Positions 38,768 through 50,314 of a DNA stretch of 64,000 bases are shown here, one piece after another; within the stretch, counting starts at the first letter, position 1, and every line of letters starts with the position of its first letter. The DNA is from Casimicrobiaceae bacterium (GTDB lineage Bacteria; Pseudomonadota; Gammaproteobacteria; Burkholderiales; Casimicrobiaceae): positions 1-64,000 of the forward strand of contig JANWWI010000003.1 of the NCBI GenBank assembly GCA_025056355.1. The letters are read 5' to 3'. The translations under genes and the position numbers were made by a program. Under the pieces are notes generated by a model, which worked only from the letters and a program-made list of their open reading frames with translations, was not told where the DNA came from and made no database searches.

Positions 38768-40258
38768 TCAGAGTTTGCTTTTAGCCGCATGCGCGGCAAG
38801 CTCTTCAACGCTTCGGTGCATGAGTTCGGTGAAGGGGGCCGGATAAAGGCCCATCGCTAGCACGAGCAGCGCAAGCGCCATGAGCATCCAGAACTCTCGC
38901 GGCGTCACGTCGGTGAGGTTGCGGACGTTGTCATTGGCGATCTCGCCGAAGATCACGCGCTTGTACATCCAAAGCGTGTAGGCGGCGCCAAGCACCAGCG
39001 TCAGGCCCGCAATGGCAGCGGTCCAGAACATGCCTTGTTTGATCGCAGCCAGCGTCACGGTGAATTCACCAATAAACCCGGAAGTGCCAGGCAAACCGGC
39101 GTTGGCCATCGCAAACAGCATCATCAACGAAGCGAACTTCGGCATCGTGTTGACCACCCCGCCGTAGTCGGCGATGTTGCGGGTGTGCATCCGGTCATAG
39201 AGAACACCGATGCAAAGGAAGAGCGCGCCCGAGACGAAGCCGTGCGAGATCATCTGGAGAAGCCCGCCTTCGATGCCGAGGGTGCTAACTTCCCCGCTCG
39301 TGTTGAAGAGAAAGAAACCAAGGGTCACGAATCCCATGTGCGAGATCGAGGAATACGCGACGAGCTTTTTCATATCGGTCTGTGCGAGCGCGACAAAGCC
39401 GATGTAGACGATCGCGATCAGGGAAAGCGCAATGACCAGTGGCGCAAGGTACCGGGCTGCGTCCGGGACGATCGGCAGGATGAAACGAAGGAAACCGTAG
39501 GCGCCGAGCTTGAGCGTGATGGCGGCCAGGATCACCGAGCCACCGGTGGGCGCCTCCACATGCGCATCCGGCAACCAGGTGTGCACGGGCCACATTGGCA
39601 CCTTGACGGCGAAGGCGAGGAAAAATGCGATAAACAAGAGCAACTGCGCGCCCATCGCGAGCGGCACCTGGTGATATTGAGCGATCTCAAAACTCCCCCC
39701 CGACGCGTTATAGAGATAAATGAGCGCCACCAGCATCAACAACGAGCCGAGCAGCGTATAGAGGAAGAACTTGACCGCGGCATAAACGCGGTTGGGGCCG
39801 CCCCAAATCCCGATGATCAGGTACATCGGAATCAACATCGCCTCGAAGAAGACATAGAAGAGCGCTGCATCCGCGGCAGCGAAGGCGCCGTTGATCAGCC
39901 CTGACATGATGAGAAAGGCGCCGTAATACTGCGCCTGCTTGTCTTCGATCACGCTCCAGCCCGCCACGATGACGAACACCGTCATCAGGCTGTTGAGCAA
40001 AACGAACCAGACGGAAATGCCATCGACGCCGAGGTGGTAGTAGATGCCGTAGCGCGGAATCCAGGGCAGTTTTTCGACGAATTGAAGCGCTGCGCTGGTC
40101 GGATCAAACTGCGTCGCAAGCGGCACCGTCACGAGAAAGCCCGCCGCAGCCGCCACGAGAGCGATCCAACGTGTCAACGCGGGCGAACGATCGCGTGCGG
40201 TGAGCAGCACGGCCACCGCGCCGACGATCGGAATCCATATTGCAAGAGACAGCAGCAT
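38768..40258 (-). CDS. nuoM: NADH-quinone oxidoreductase subunit M
   Basis: A 496-residue antiporter-like pump subunit. It shows YYHLGVDGISVWFVLLNSLM near the N-terminus, YVFFEAMLIPMYLIIGIWGG (with the essential membrane glutamate), FAVKVPMWPVHTWLPDAHVE with the pump lysine, and AYSSISHMGFVTLG. The length is normal for NuoM. It is 23 bases downstream of nuoL and 10 upstream of nuoN. Confidence 0.98.
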   Translation of the reverse strand: MLLSLAIWIPIVGAVAVLLTARDRSPALTRWIALVAAAAGFLVTVPLATQFDPTSAALQFVEKLPWIPRYGIYYHLGVDGISVWFVLLNSLMTVFVIVAGWSVIEDKQAQYYGAFLIMSGLINGAFAAADAALFYVFFEAMLIPMYLIIGIWGGPNRVYAAVKFFLYTLLGSLLMLVALIYLYNASGGSFEIAQYHQVPLAMGAQLLLFIAFFLAFAVKVPMWPVHTWLPDAHVEAPTGGSVILAAITLKLGAYGFLRFILPIVPDAARYLAPLVIALSLIAIVYIGFVALAQTDMKKLVAYSSISHMGFVTLGFFLFNTSGEVSTLGIEGGLLQMISHGFVSGALFLCIGVLYDRMHTRNIADYGGVVNTMPKFASLMMLFAMANAGLPGTSGFIGEFTVTLAAIKQGMFWTAAIAGLTLVLGAAYTLWMYKRVIFGEIANDNVRNLTDVTPREFWMLMALALLVLAMGLYPAPFTELMHRSVEELAAHAAKSKL

Positions 40259-40281
40259 GATGCGTTGCGGTCAAGTGGGCG

Positions 40282-42273
40282 TCAGGCGCGCACAAGCAAC
40301 CAAGCGAGAAAGACCATGAGTCCGGCCACCATCACGAAGGCATAGTGGTAGATGTAGCCGGTCTGCACGTGTCGCACAAGCGACGATAGCAAGCCAACCG
40401 TTTGCGCTGAGCCATTCACAAGCGCGCCATCGATGAGCGCTCGATCACCCACGTGAAAGAGCCCCTCGCCGAGCCTGCGCGCGCCGCCCGCGAACACGAT
40501 CTCATTGATGCGATCGAAGTAGTACTTCTCCTCGAGCAAGCGAACAAGCGCCCCAAAGCGCATGCGCAAACGCTCTGGCAGTGTCGGTTGCGCCACATAG
40601 AGATACCAAGCGAGACCCACACCGGCCATTGCCAGCCAGAACGGCAGCGCGACGAAGCCGTGCAGTCCCATGGCGAGCCAATTTCCGAGTTGCCCGCGGA
40701 TCGCGGCGAGCGTGTCGTGATTCGGAGCGACCTCGATCGCACTGTCGAGGCCATGACCCAAGATGAAAAAGTCGAACGCCCAAGCGCCGGCAACCACGGA
40801 CGGGATCGCGAGTAAAAGCAGCGGCACGGTCACGACCGACGGCGACTCGTGCGGTTTGCCGTCCGCGTGGGCGTCCCCGTGATGCTCATCGTGTTGCGCT
40901 CTCGGCGCTTGGTCGTAGCGCTCGGGTCCGTGAAAGACCAGGAAGTACATGCGAAACGAATAAAACGCCGTCACGAACACGCCAACGGTCACGCAAAACA
41001 AGGCATAGCCCGCGCCGGGGATTTGGCTTGCGCCGACGGCGAGAATGATGGCGTCCTTTGAGTAAAAGCCCGACAGGAAGGGAAAACCGATCAGCGCAAG
41101 CGATCCGATCAGCGCCGTGATCCACGTAATCGGCATGTGCTTGCGCATCCCTCCCATGAAGCGGATGTCTTGGTTGTGGTGCAGGCCAATGATGACTGAG
41201 CCAGCGGCAAGGAACAACAAGGCTTTGAAAAACGCATGCGTTACGAGGTGAAAGATTGCGGCGCTGTAGGCCGACACGCCGAGCGCGACGGTCATGTAGC
41301 CAAGTTGCGAAAGCGTCGAGTAGGCAACCACGCGCTTGATGTCGTACTGCACGATCCCGAGCAAACCCATAAATAGGGCCGTCGTGGCGCCGATCACGAG
41401 CACCACCGAGAGCGCCGTCTCAGACATCTCAAAAAGCGGCGACATGCGCGCAACCATAAAAATGCCCGCCGTCACCATGGTGGCGGCGTGGATGAGAGCG
41501 GAGATGGGCGTTGGGCCTTCCATCGAATCCGGCAGCCAAACGTGCAGAGGGACTTGGGCGGACTTGCCCATCGCGCCGATGAAAAGCAGGATGCAGGTGG
41601 CAGTCGCCCACATTGGCGCACCAAGCCAACCGAGGTCGACGGCGATGTCCTTGAGCCCCTGCGCCTTTTCGAAGACGGTTTTGTAGTCAAGACTTCCGGT
41701 GTAGGCGAGCACAAGCCCGATGCCAAGCAAGAAGCCGAGATCGCCGACGCGGTTTACGAGAAACGCCTTGAGGTTGGCATAAATGGCTGTCGGGCGCTTG
41801 AACCAGAAGCCGATCAACAGGTACGAGACGAGGCCGACCGCTTCCCAACCGAAGAACAGCTGAAGAAAGTTGTTGCTCATGACAAGCATGAGCATCGCAA
41901 AGGTAAACAGGGAGATGTAGGCGAAGAAGCGCTGGTAGCCCGGATCCTCGGCCATGTAGCCGATCGTGTAGATGTGCACCATGAGTGACACGAAGGTCAC
42001 AACAAGCATCATGGTCACCGTGAGCTTGTCGATCAAAAAGCCCACCTCGAAGCGAATGCCGCCGGCAACCATCCAGGTGTAGAGGGGACCGTTGAAGCTG
42101 GCGCCCTCGCCGAAGACCTCAACAGCGACCGCAATCGACGCCAGAAACGAGATCAACACCCCGAGAATCGCCACGCGGTGCGCGCCGGCGCGACCGATTC
42201 TGCGGCCGAACAGCCCTGCGATCAGCGCGCCCGCAAGCGGCGCAAGCGGCACGAGCAAGTACGTGAGCTTCAT
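40282..42273 (-). CDS. nuoL: NADH-quinone oxidoreductase subunit L
   Basis: The largest pump subunit, 663 residues. Conserved stretches include GFLIDKLTVTMMLVVTFVS, FFGWEAVGLVSYLLIGFWF (Glu of the first half channel), GKSAQVPLHVWLPDSMEGPT with the lysine, and AYSTLSQLGYMTVALG. The C-terminal hydrophobic part, after a His/Asp-rich loop (HDEHHGDAHADGKPHE), forms the lateral helix in known structures. I choose the ATG preceded by AAGGGG at eight bases; a GTG three codons upstream overlaps nuoK. Confidence 0.97.
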   Translation of the reverse strand: MKLTYLLVPLAPLAGALIAGLFGRRIGRAGAHRVAILGVLISFLASIAVAVEVFGEGASFNGPLYTWMVAGGIRFEVGFLIDKLTVTMMLVVTFVSLMVHIYTIGYMAEDPGYQRFFAYISLFTFAMLMLVMSNNFLQLFFGWEAVGLVSYLLIGFWFKRPTAIYANLKAFLVNRVGDLGFLLGIGLVLAYTGSLDYKTVFEKAQGLKDIAVDLGWLGAPMWATATCILLFIGAMGKSAQVPLHVWLPDSMEGPTPISALIHAATMVTAGIFMVARMSPLFEMSETALSVVLVIGATTALFMGLLGIVQYDIKRVVAYSTLSQLGYMTVALGVSAYSAAIFHLVTHAFFKALLFLAAGSVIIGLHHNQDIRFMGGMRKHMPITWITALIGSLALIGFPFLSGFYSKDAIILAVGASQIPGAGYALFCVTVGVFVTAFYSFRMYFLVFHGPERYDQAPRAQHDEHHGDAHADGKPHESPSVVTVPLLLLAIPSVVAGAWAFDFFILGHGLDSAIEVAPNHDTLAAIRGQLGNWLAMGLHGFVALPFWLAMAGVGLAWYLYVAQPTLPERLRMRFGALVRLLEEKYYFDRINEIVFAGGARRLGEGLFHVGDRALIDGALVNGSAQTVGLLSSLVRHVQTGYIYHYAFVMVAGLMVFLAWLLVRA

Positions 42274-42278
42274 CGCGT

Positions 42279-42593
42279 TCACCCCTTCAGGCGCCCGATC
42301 TCGTTGACATCGATCGAGCCGACGTTGCGGAAAAGCACGACCAAAATCGCCAGGCCGATCGCCGACTCGGCAGCTGCCACTGTCAAAATGAAAAACACAA
42401 AGACCTGCCCCGCCAAGTCTCCGAGAAAACTCGAAAAGGCGATGAAGTTCAGGTTGACCGCGAGCAACATGAGCTCAATAGCCATGAGCAAAATAATCAC
42501 GTTGCGTCGGTTCACAAAAATGCCGATCACGGCGATCGTGAAAACGATCGCCGCCACGGTCAGATAGCTTGTGAGCGTCGGCGCGGGCAGCAT
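42279..42593 (-). CDS. nuoK: NADH-quinone oxidoreductase subunit K
   Basis: A 104-residue membrane subunit with three hydrophobic helices. [20 protein letters not shown] carries the conserved intramembrane glutamate of helix 2 (ELMLLAVN), and [17 protein letters not shown] the second conserved glutamate of helix 3. It is part of the E-channel that couples quinone reduction to proton pumping. Its start overlaps the nuoJ stop by one base. Confidence 0.98.
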   Translation of the reverse strand: MLPAPTLTSYLTVAAIVFTIAVIGIFVNRRNVIILLMAIELMLLAVNLNFIAFSSFLGDLAGQVFVFFILTVAAAESAIGLAILVVLFRNVGSIDVNEIGRLKG

Positions 42594-43276
42594 CAGGACC
42601 GTCCATTCGGTTGCGGCAGAGAAGACGAGGCCCCGCCCTCGGCCTGACTCGCCTTCGACGCGGTCACGGGCGTGGGCCGTTCACTGGTGAGCTTGAGCAC
42701 GCGCAGGCGATCCTCACGCCTGACGCGGACCTGCTCGGCCGGGTCTTGATACTTCGAGCCGCGCCGTTCGCGCAAGGTCAGTGCGATCGCCGCGATGATC
42801 GCCACGAGCAATAGCACGCCCGCGATTTCGACCGCATATACATAGCGCGTGAACAACTCGACGCCGAGCGCACGGCTATTGCTGCCATCCAAAACGATGC
42901 CGTGCGGTGACGTGGCTCCCGAGCGCCGCGAAAACGCCAACGCGAGCAAAAGCATCATCTCAATGGCCACAACCGCCCCCACGAGCAACCCGACCGGCAG
43001 ATGGCTGCGGAACTGCCGGCGAAACTCCTCGACGTTGATGTCGAGCATCATGACCACGAACAAAAAGAGCACCATGACCGCGCCGACGTAGACGAGCACA
43101 AGCGCAATGGCTAGAAACTCCGCTTTGAGCAGCATCCAAAGCGCCGCAGCGGAAAAAAACGCGAGCACGAGGAAAAGCGCGGCGTGAACGGGGTTTCGTA
43201 CCGTGATCACCGCCGCGGAAGCCAGAATGAGGATGCCGGAGAAGAAATAGAAAACCAGCGCTGCCAGCTCAGGCAC
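42593..43276 (-). CDS. nuoJ: NADH-quinone oxidoreductase subunit J
   Basis: A 227-residue membrane subunit. Five hydrophobic helices lie in residues 1-175, with [20 protein letters not shown] and [20 protein letters not shown], the latter being the conserved helix 3 with a pi-bulge in structures. The hydrophilic tail (about 178-227, [20 protein letters not shown] and serine-rich) is variable in the family. It sits 57 bases after nuoI, the widest gap within this part of the operon. Confidence 0.97.
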   Translation of the reverse strand: MPELAALVFYFFSGILILASAAVITVRNPVHAALFLVLAFFSAAALWMLLKAEFLAIALVLVYVGAVMVLFLFVVMMLDINVEEFRRQFRSHLPVGLLVGAVVAIEMMLLLALAFSRRSGATSPHGIVLDGSNSRALGVELFTRYVYAVEIAGVLLLVAIIAAIALTLRERRGSKYQDPAEQVRVRREDRLRVLKLTSERPTPVTASKASQAEGGASSSLPQPNGRS

Positions 43277-43333
43277 GTTGCCTCCCCCCCCGTGGCACTG
43301 CGATTGTTGTGCGTGTCATAGCAGGCGTCCTGT

Positions 43334-43825
43334 TTAGCGATAGCGTGCGTCTTCGGCGCGGTCTGCGGCGATTTGCCGTTCATAACGCTCACCGATCGCG
43401 AGCAGCATTTCTTTGGTGAAGTAGAGATCGCCGCGCTTTTCGCCGTGGTATTCATGAATGCGCGTCTCGACGATCGCATCGACCGGACAGGCCTCCTCGC
43501 AGAAGCCGCAGAAGATGCACTTGGTCAGGTCGATGTCGTAGCGGGTCGTGCGGCGCGTGCCGTCCTCGCGCACGCCTGATTCAATCGTGATGGCCATGGC
43601 CGGACACACCGCTTCACAGAGCTTGCACGCGATGCAGCGTTCTTCGCCGTTTTCGTAGCGGCGAAGCGCATGAAGCCCACGAAAACGCGGGCTCTGCGGC
43701 GTTTTTTCCTCGGGGTACTGAACGGTAATCTTGCGCGCGAAGAGGTGCCGGCCCGTGAGCGCAAGGCCGCGTACAAGCTCAACGAGCAGGAAGGTTGAAA
43801 AAAAACGCTTGATCGCTGTCATCAT
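43334..43825 (-). CDS. nuoI: NADH-quinone oxidoreductase subunit I
   Basis: A ferredoxin-like 163-residue subunit carrying two 4Fe-4S clusters (N6a and N6b) that pass electrons towards NuoB. The cysteines are Cys64, 67, 70 and 74 ([12 protein letters not shown]) and Cys103, 106, 109 and 113 ([12 protein letters not shown]). An N-terminal amphipathic helix ([20 protein letters not shown]) attaches it to the membrane arm. The second of two adjacent ATG codons could also serve as start. Confidence 0.98.
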   Translation of the reverse strand: MMTAIKRFFSTFLLVELVRGLALTGRHLFARKITVQYPEEKTPQSPRFRGLHALRRYENGEERCIACKLCEAVCPAMAITIESGVREDGTRRTTRYDIDLTKCIFCGFCEEACPVDAIVETRIHEYHGEKRGDLYFTKEMLLAIGERYERQIAADRAEDARYR

Positions 43826-43844
43826 CGCGCGCCCTCACTTCACC

Positions 43845-44906
43845 TTATTTGAAGGCATCTCCCCACGGGGTCTGCATCACGATGGCCAAAAACACGATGT
43901 AGAAGAGCGTGACGGGGATGAACACCTTCCAGCCGAGCCGCATGATCTGGTCGTAGCGGTAGCGCGGAAATGACGCGCGGATCCAGAGGAAGAAAAACAG
44001 CACCACGAAGACTTTGAGCGCCAGCCAGAAGAAGCCATCACCAAACGGCGCTGCACCGAAGATCGTGACCTCATTGAGACTCGGAAACGGCGACAGCCAC
44101 CCGCCCAAAAACATGATCGAGGTCAGCGTGGCAATGAGGATCATGTTCGCGTATTCCGCGAGGAAAAAGAGCGCGAAAGTCACCCCGGAGTACTCGACAT
44201 GGAAACCCGCCACGATCTCGCTTTCGCCTTCGGCGACATCGAAGGGGTGGCGATTGGTCTCGGCCACCCCCGAGATGAAATAGACAAGAAAGAGTGGAAA
44301 AAGCGGAATGAAATACCACTGATGCAGGCCGCCCTGCTGCGCCTCAACGATGGCCTTTAGGTTGAGGCTGTTGGCCGCCATGAGCACGCCCACCAGCGCA
44401 AAGCCCATGGCGATCTCGTAGGAGACGATCTGCGCGGCGCTGCGTAGGCAACCGAGAAACGCATATTTTGAGTTGGAGGCCCAGCCGGCAAGGATGACGC
44501 CGTAGACCCCGATCGAGGTCATGGCAAGCAGGTAGAGGAGCCCCGCGTTGATGTCGGCAAGCACCAGGGTCGGATCGAAAGGCACCACGGCCCAGGCGGC
44601 AAGCGCCGGTGCGAGGGCGAGGATCGGCGCGATGTAGAACAGTGCCTTGTTCGCGCCCGTGGGAACGACGATTTCCTTGAAGATGAGCTTGAGCACATCC
44701 GCAAAGGGCTGCAGCCAACCCTTCCCTACCCGGTTCGGACCAAGACGCACCTGCATCCAACCGATGACCTTTCGCTCCCACAGCGTCAGAAAGGCCACAC
44801 AGAGGGTAATCGGCACGATGATCGCAAGGATCTTGGCGACCGTCCAAAGGCCGTAGGCCAGGTTGGGGTACTCGGGCCCGAGCAGCGCTGCGATGGGGTT
44901 ACTCAT
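43845..44906 (-). CDS. nuoH: NADH-quinone oxidoreductase subunit H
   Basis: A 353-residue membrane subunit forming part of the quinone chamber. Clear signatures are [56 protein letters not shown] (the acidic quinone-site loop), AGFHVEYSG and [18 protein letters not shown]. It starts inside the nuoG stop (4-bp overlap). The open frame before the ATG reads back into nuoG and is not part of NuoH. Confidence 0.98.
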   Translation of the reverse strand: MSNPIAALLGPEYPNLAYGLWTVAKILAIIVPITLCVAFLTLWERKVIGWMQVRLGPNRVGKGWLQPFADVLKLIFKEIVVPTGANKALFYIAPILALAPALAAWAVVPFDPTLVLADINAGLLYLLAMTSIGVYGVILAGWASNSKYAFLGCLRSAAQIVSYEIAMGFALVGVLMAANSLNLKAIVEAQQGGLHQWYFIPLFPLFLVYFISGVAETNRHPFDVAEGESEIVAGFHVEYSGVTFALFFLAEYANMILIATLTSIMFLGGWLSPFPSLNEVTIFGAAPFGDGFFWLALKVFVVLFFFLWIRASFPRYRYDQIMRLGWKVFIPVTLFYIVFLAIVMQTPWGDAFK

Positions 44907-47233
44907 GCGATCGCCTCGATCGAGATCTCTCGCTCGGACCCGAGCGCGGCTGAAACGGCGGTTGCGCACGGGATGCGTACACAACCGCGCGGCACCGTGG
45001 CATCTAGCCCGAGCACGGCCTCGACGGCCCGTGCACCCGCTCGGACTCGGATCGGCTGACCCTGCGCAAGGCCTGCGCGTGTGGCGGTCTCTGGGTGCAG
45101 ACGAACGCTTGCACGCCGCGCGTAGCGCGTGGCTTGCAGCGATGCTGCACGCCGCACGATCGGATCGGCCGCGTAAATGGGCACATCCGCGATGCGTTCA
45201 AAACCCGACACAGCGACGGTCACGGTTGAAGACGTCCCGCCCCGCGCCGCAGATTCGCGAAGCGCCGCAAGCGCTGAGGGAACATCCTTCGGCAACGCCG
45301 CCGAACGCACCGCCTCGGGCGTGTCCAGCCCCGAAACGCTAGCCCCGCACAGCTCGGCAAGCACGCGTAGGATCTTCCAGCCCGGTCGGGTCTCCCCGAG
45401 CGGCCTGACAACCCCTTGGAACGACTGCACCGTCCCGTCCTGAGCAACCCAGGTCCCCGAGGTTTCGGTAAACGGCGAAAGCGGCAACATCACATGGCAG
45501 TGGCGGCGCAGCGTCTCGCCCGCGTAAGTGGTCAGGGCCACAACCTGCTGCGCCCTCGAGAGGGCCGCAAGCGCCTCTGCGCCGAAGGCCGAGTCAAGCT
45601 CAGGCTCAACACCCACGAGCAGGAAGCCTGCAGCACCGGTCGTCAGTGCCTCGCCAGCGGATTTTCCGGTCGGACCCGGAACCGCCCCGACGAGCGCTGC
45701 CCCAAGCACGGAGGCCGAAAGCTGCGCCTCGCCCCAGCTTCCCCCTGTGGCTTGCGCGATCCGACGTGCGGCCGCCCGGATCGCTGCGGCCTGGGGGTTC
45801 GACTGGGCCAAATCACCGAGGATGACCGCAACCCGCTTGCCGGTGAGAAGCTCCGCGGCAAGCGCCTCGACAGCCGGATCCGAACCGGCCGGTGCGGCCT
45901 CTTGGCGGGCGCGACGCTCAACCGCCTCAGCCACCGCTTGCAGGGTTTGCGCAAGCTTGGATGGCGCTACGATGCATTTCGCCGCCACCGGGCAGAGAAG
46001 ATCCTCATCCGTGGTTGAAACCACACAGAGCGTAGCCCCGCGCTTGATGCGCTGGCGGATGCGGCTTGCAAGCAGCGGCTGCTCTTCGCGCAGCGAGCTT
46101 CCGACCACCAAAAAGCGATCGACTTGAGCGATCGCGCCAACCTTGAATCCGAGATCCACCGCCGGTTCGTGTTTCATCGCCGGATCGGTCACCCGCAGCC
46201 GCGCGTCGATCGAACTGCTGCCCAAAGCCGCGGCAAGCTGTCGTGCAAGGTAAGCCTCTTCGACGGTTGTGTGCGGACCGAGCAGCATGGCCAGCCCCTG
46301 CCCTCCGAGCTCGGTCTTCGCCGCGGATTTGAGAGCTTCGGCAGCAGCCGCAAGCGCATCGCTCCAGGAGACGGCCTGCCAGTCCTCACCGAGGCGCAGC
46401 ATCGGCTGGGTCAGCCGATCGGCCGCGTAGAGCCCTTCGTAGCTGAAGCGGTCGCGGTCAGAGATCCAGCATTCATTGAGCGCTTCATTCTCAAGCGGAA
46501 GCACGCGCATCACACGGTCATGCTTGACCTGAACCTGGATGTTGGCGCCAAGGCCGTCGTGCGGACTCACGCTTCGCCGGCGCTGCAATTCCCAGGTGCG
46601 GGCGCTGTAGCGGAAAGGCTTCGAGGTGAGCGCCCCCACCGGACAGACATCGATCATGTTGCCTGAGAGCTCGTGATCGACGCTTTGACCGACGAAGGCG
46701 AGGATTTCCGAGTGCTCGCCGCGGCCAGCCATGCCAAGCTCCATCTGCCCCGCGATCTCCTGACCGAAACGCACACAGCGCGTGCAGTGAATGCATCGGC
46801 TCATCTCCTCGGCGCTGATCAGAGGTCCGAGGTTTTTCACAAACACCACGCGCTTTTCTTCCTGATAACGCGAGGCGCTCTTGCCATAGCCCACCGCCAA
46901 ATCCTGAAGCTGACACTCGCCGCCCTGGTCGCAAATCGGGCAATCGAGCGGGTGGTTGATCAGCAAAAACTCCATGACCGCCCGCTGCGCCTGCTTCGCG
47001 TATTCACTGGCGGTGTAGACCTTCATGCCCTCGGTAACCGGCGTTGCACACGCGGGCAAGGGCTTGGGCGCCTTTTCAACCTGCACCAAGCACATCCGGC
47101 AGTTGGCCGCGATCGAGAGCTTCGGGTGGTAGCAAAAGTGGGGGATGTAGGCGCCGATCTGCCGCGCCGCATCCATGACGGTGCTGCCCGGGGGTACCTG
47201 GATGCTTTTGCCGTCGATTTCGATCGTGATCAT
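44903..47233 (-). CDS. nuoG: NADH-quinone oxidoreductase subunit G
   Basis: A 776-residue iron-sulfur subunit of the NADH-oxidising module. The N-terminal domain binds a 2Fe-2S cluster (Cys34, 45, 48, 62), the His94/Cys98/101/107 4Fe-4S cluster ([14 protein letters not shown]) and a further 4Fe-4S cluster (Cys147, 150, 153 in CIHCTRC and Cys197 in DVCPVG). The C-terminal two thirds are molybdopterin-oxidoreductase-like without a cofactor; I see no N7-type cysteine set of the E. coli kind. The start is fixed by [20 protein letters not shown]. It is 10 bases after nuoF. Confidence 0.97.
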   Translation of the reverse strand: MITIEIDGKSIQVPPGSTVMDAARQIGAYIPHFCYHPKLSIAANCRMCLVQVEKAPKPLPACATPVTEGMKVYTASEYAKQAQRAVMEFLLINHPLDCPICDQGGECQLQDLAVGYGKSASRYQEEKRVVFVKNLGPLISAEEMSRCIHCTRCVRFGQEIAGQMELGMAGRGEHSEILAFVGQSVDHELSGNMIDVCPVGALTSKPFRYSARTWELQRRRSVSPHDGLGANIQVQVKHDRVMRVLPLENEALNECWISDRDRFSYEGLYAADRLTQPMLRLGEDWQAVSWSDALAAAAEALKSAAKTELGGQGLAMLLGPHTTVEEAYLARQLAAALGSSSIDARLRVTDPAMKHEPAVDLGFKVGAIAQVDRFLVVGSSLREEQPLLASRIRQRIKRGATLCVVSTTDEDLLCPVAAKCIVAPSKLAQTLQAVAEAVERRARQEAAPAGSDPAVEALAAELLTGKRVAVILGDLAQSNPQAAAIRAAARRIAQATGGSWGEAQLSASVLGAALVGAVPGPTGKSAGEALTTGAAGFLLVGVEPELDSAFGAEALAALSRAQQVVALTTYAGETLRRHCHVMLPLSPFTETSGTWVAQDGTVQSFQGVVRPLGETRPGWKILRVLAELCGASVSGLDTPEAVRSAALPKDVPSALAALRESAARGGTSSTVTVAVSGFERIADVPIYAADPIVRRAASLQATRYARRASVRLHPETATRAGLAQGQPIRVRAGARAVEAVLGLDATVPRGCVRIPCATAVSAALGSEREISIEAIA

Positions 47234-47243
47234 GGGGCTGCGC

Positions 47244-48542
47244 TCAGACGTAGGCAGGCACGAGACAACGCTTGTGCTCGATGTGATAGGCGAACTCGTC
47301 ACGGAAATGCTTGACGAAGGCGCGAACCGGCATCGCCGCCGCATCGCCAAGCGCGCAGATGGTGCGGCCTTGGATGTTGTCAGCGACCGAATTGAGCAGA
47401 TCGAGATCCTCCGCGCGGCCCTGCCCGTGTTCGATCCGATGCACCACACGCCACAGCCAGCCCGTCCCCTCCCGACAGGGCGTGCACTGGCCGCAGGACT
47501 CCTCGTAGTAGAAGTAGGACAGTCGCAGCAGCGACTTCACCATGCAGCGCGTTTCATCCATGATGATGACGGCGCCTGAACCGAGCATCGAGCCGGCCTT
47601 GGCAATCGAGTCGTAGTCCATGTTGACATCCATCATGACCTCGCCCGGAATGACCGGCATCGACGAACCACCCGGGATGCAGGCTTTGAGTTTGCGCCCG
47701 CCTCGAACACCGCCGGCCAGCTCAAGCAACTTGGCAAACGGGGTGCCCAGCGGCACCTCGTAATTACCGGGCCGTTCGACATCGCCTGAGACCGAGAAGA
47801 TTTTGGTGCCCCCGTTGTTCGGCAACCCGAGATTGAGATAGGCCTCTCCGCCGTGGCGCATGATCCAAGGCACGGCCGCCAGCGTCTCGGTGTTGTTGAT
47901 CGTGGTCGGCCGTCCGTAGAGCCCAAAACTGGCCGGAAAAGGCGGCTTGAAGCGCGGCTGGCCTTTCTTGCCTTCGATCGACTCGAGAAGCGCCGTCTCT
48001 TCTCCGCAGATGTAGGCACCGTAGCCGTGGAAAGCATGCAGCTCGAAGTCGAACCCCGAACCGAGAATGTTCTTGCCGATCAACCCGGCCCGACGCGCCT
48101 CCTCAATGGCCTCTTCGAATTGCTCGTAGATCGAAAAGATCTCGCCGTGAATGTAGTTGTAGCCGACCGTGGCGCCGATGGCGTAGCCGGCAATGGCCAT
48201 CCCCTCGATCACACTGTGCGGGTTGTAACGCAGGATGTCACGGTCTTTGAAGGTGCCCGGTTCGCCCTCGTCCGAGTTACAGACGATGTACTTCTGACCG
48301 GGCAGCTGCCGCGGCATGAAGCTCCATTTGAGGCCGGTCGGAAATCCCGCGCCGCCGCGACCGCGCAGTGCCGACTTTTTGACCTCTTGGACCACCTGCT
48401 CAGGGGGTATCTTCTCAGTGAGGATGCGAGTGAGCGCCTCGTAGCCACCCCGCTTCCGGTACGCGTCGATACGCCAATCGTTCGGATCGTCGATCTTGAG
48501 ATCGGCGAAGATGGTCGGTTGGATGTGAGGACCGAAGTGCAT
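47244..48542 (-). CDS. nuoF: NADH-quinone oxidoreductase subunit F
   Basis: The 432-residue subunit that binds NADH, FMN and one 4Fe-4S cluster. NADH/FMN loops are [17 protein letters not shown] (58-74) and [34 protein letters not shown] is the FMN-contacting block. The cluster cysteines are in [12 protein letters not shown] and in [11 protein letters not shown]. The stop-start distance to nuoE is one base, and the ATG gives the usual N-terminus. Confidence 0.98.
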   Translation of the reverse strand: MHFGPHIQPTIFADLKIDDPNDWRIDAYRKRGGYEALTRILTEKIPPEQVVQEVKKSALRGRGGAGFPTGLKWSFMPRQLPGQKYIVCNSDEGEPGTFKDRDILRYNPHSVIEGMAIAGYAIGATVGYNYIHGEIFSIYEQFEEAIEEARRAGLIGKNILGSGFDFELHAFHGYGAYICGEETALLESIEGKKGQPRFKPPFPASFGLYGRPTTINNTETLAAVPWIMRHGGEAYLNLGLPNNGGTKIFSVSGDVERPGNYEVPLGTPFAKLLELAGGVRGGRKLKACIPGGSSMPVIPGEVMMDVNMDYDSIAKAGSMLGSGAVIIMDETRCMVKSLLRLSYFYYEESCGQCTPCREGTGWLWRVVHRIEHGQGRAEDLDLLNSVADNIQGRTICALGDAAAMPVRAFVKHFRDEFAYHIEHKRCLVPAYV

Positions 48543-48543
48543 A

Positions 48544-49038
48544 CTAAGATTCCCGAGCCTTGGTCCGTAATTCCTCGATGAGTTGATCGAAACGCTCTGG
48601 CGTGACTTTGACCCGCATCTCGTGGTTGTTCACGAGCACGACCGGGGCATCGCCGCAAGCACCAAAGCACTCCCCTTCTTTGAGAGTGAACAGCCCATCG
48701 GCGGAGGTTTCTCCGAACTCGATCCCCAGCCGTTGCCGGGCGTGTTGTGCACACACGCCTGCGCCCTGAAGCTGACACGGCAAGTTGGTGCACAACGTGA
48801 GCTTGAACCGCCCGACTGGCTTCAAGTCATACATCGAGTAGAAGGTGGCCACCTCATAGACGGCGATCGGCGGCATGCCGAGATATTCCGCCACCTCGCG
48901 CATGGACTCGGTTGAAAGCCAACCGCGTTCCCGCTGCACGATCGCAAGCGCCGCCATGACCGCCGATTGACGCTGATCGGGCGGAAACTTGCTCAATTCG
49001 CGATCGATTCGCCTGCGAGCCTCTTCTGAGAGCGCCAT
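48544..49038 (-). CDS. nuoE: NADH-quinone oxidoreductase subunit E
   Basis: A 164-residue thioredoxin-like subunit with a 2Fe-2S cluster (N1a) held by Cys83 and Cys88 ([12 protein letters not shown]) and Cys124 and Cys128 (CFGACGDAP). The helical N-terminal part contains [19 protein letters not shown] and VATFYSMY, typical of NuoE/HoxE. It lies 12 bases downstream of nuoD. Confidence 0.98.
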   Translation of the reverse strand: MALSEEARRRIDRELSKFPPDQRQSAVMAALAIVQRERGWLSTESMREVAEYLGMPPIAVYEVATFYSMYDLKPVGRFKLTLCTNLPCQLQGAGVCAQHARQRLGIEFGETSADGLFTLKEGECFGACGDAPVVLVNNHEMRVKVTPERFDQLIEELRTKARES

Positions 49039-49050
49039 GAGCCTTTTTCC

Positions 49051-50304
49051 CTAGCGATCGATTTCGCCGAAGACGATGTCGAGTGTGCCGATGATGGCCA
49101 CCGCATCGGCGATCATGTGGCCGCGCGTGAGCTCATCTAGCCCGGCAAGATGCGCAAAGCCAGGCGCACGCAGCTTGAGCCGATACGGCTTGTTGGCCCC
49201 ATCCGAAAGGATGTAGACCCCAAACTCCCCTTTCGGATGCTCAACCGCCGCGTAGGCCTCACCCGCCGGAACATGCATGCCCTCGGTAAAGAGCTTGAAG
49301 TGATGAATGAGCTCTTCCATGTTGGCCTTCATCTTCTCGCGCGGCGGCGGGGCGACCTTGTGGTTGTCCGTGATGACCGGGCCCGGGTTCTTGCGCAGCC
49401 AGTCCACGCACTGCCGGATGATCTTGTTCGATTCGCGCATCTCCTGCACACGAACGAGATAGCGGTCATAACAGTCGCCGTTGACGCCCACAGGGATGTC
49501 GAAGTCAAGCCGATCGTAGACCTCGTAGGGCTGCTTTTTGCGCAAATCCCAAGCCACGCCGGAACCACGCAGCATCGGACCGGTGAAACCTAGAGCCAAG
49601 GCTCGCTCCGGGGAGACAACCCCGATGCCGACCGTGCGCTGCTTCCAGATGCGGTTGTCGGTCAGCAGCGTCTCGTACTCGTCGATGTACTTCGGAAAGC
49701 GGTTCGTGAAATCCTCGATGAAATCGAGGAGCGACCCCTGGCGGTTTTCATTCATGCGGCGCACGGCCGCCTCGTTGTGAATCTTCGAGGGCTGATACTG
49801 CGGCATGCGATCGGGCAGATCGCGGTACACACCGCCGGGCCGGTAGTAGGCCGCATGCATCCGCGCACCCGAGACCGCCTCGTACATGTCGAAGAGATCC
49901 TCGCGCTCGCGGAAGCAATAGAGGAAGACGGTCATGGCCCCGACATCGAGGGCGTGACAACCCAGCCAAAGCAAATGGTTCAAGCAGCGCGTGATCTCAT
50001 CAAACATCACACGGATGTATTGCGCGCGCTCAGGCACCTCGATGCCCAAGAGCTTCTCGACGGCGAGGCAGTAGGCGTGCTCGTTGCACATCATCGAGAC
50101 GTAGTCGAGGCGGTCCATGTACGGAAGCGCCTGGAGATACGTCTTCGTTTCAGCGAGCTTTTCGGTGGCCCGATGCAGCAGACCAATGTGCGGATCGGCA
50201 CGGACGATGGTTTCCCCGTCAAGCTCCAGCACAAGCCGCAGCACGCCGTGGGCCGCCGGGTGCTGCGGACCAAAGTTCATCGTGTAGTTGCGGATTTCGG
50301 CCAC
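49051..50304 (-). CDS. nuoD: NADH-quinone oxidoreductase subunit D
   Basis: The 417-residue 49-kDa-type subunit lining the quinone site. It begins [20 protein letters not shown]; the conserved His pair (QHPAAHG) and the later [13 protein letters not shown] (quinone-site Tyr), [10 protein letters not shown] and LRAPGFAHL are present. The start is a GTG with AGGGGC about seven bases upstream; no ATG is available before the conserved sequence (residue 9 is the first Met). It follows nuoC by 10 bases. Confidence 0.97.
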   Translation of the reverse strand: MAEIRNYTMNFGPQHPAAHGVLRLVLELDGETIVRADPHIGLLHRATEKLAETKTYLQALPYMDRLDYVSMMCNEHAYCLAVEKLLGIEVPERAQYIRVMFDEITRCLNHLLWLGCHALDVGAMTVFLYCFREREDLFDMYEAVSGARMHAAYYRPGGVYRDLPDRMPQYQPSKIHNEAAVRRMNENRQGSLLDFIEDFTNRFPKYIDEYETLLTDNRIWKQRTVGIGVVSPERALALGFTGPMLRGSGVAWDLRKKQPYEVYDRLDFDIPVGVNGDCYDRYLVRVQEMRESNKIIRQCVDWLRKNPGPVITDNHKVAPPPREKMKANMEELIHHFKLFTEGMHVPAGEAYAAVEHPKGEFGVYILSDGANKPYRLKLRAPGFAHLAGLDELTRGHMIADAVAIIGTLDIVFGEIDR

Positions 50305-50314
50305 AGCGCGCCCC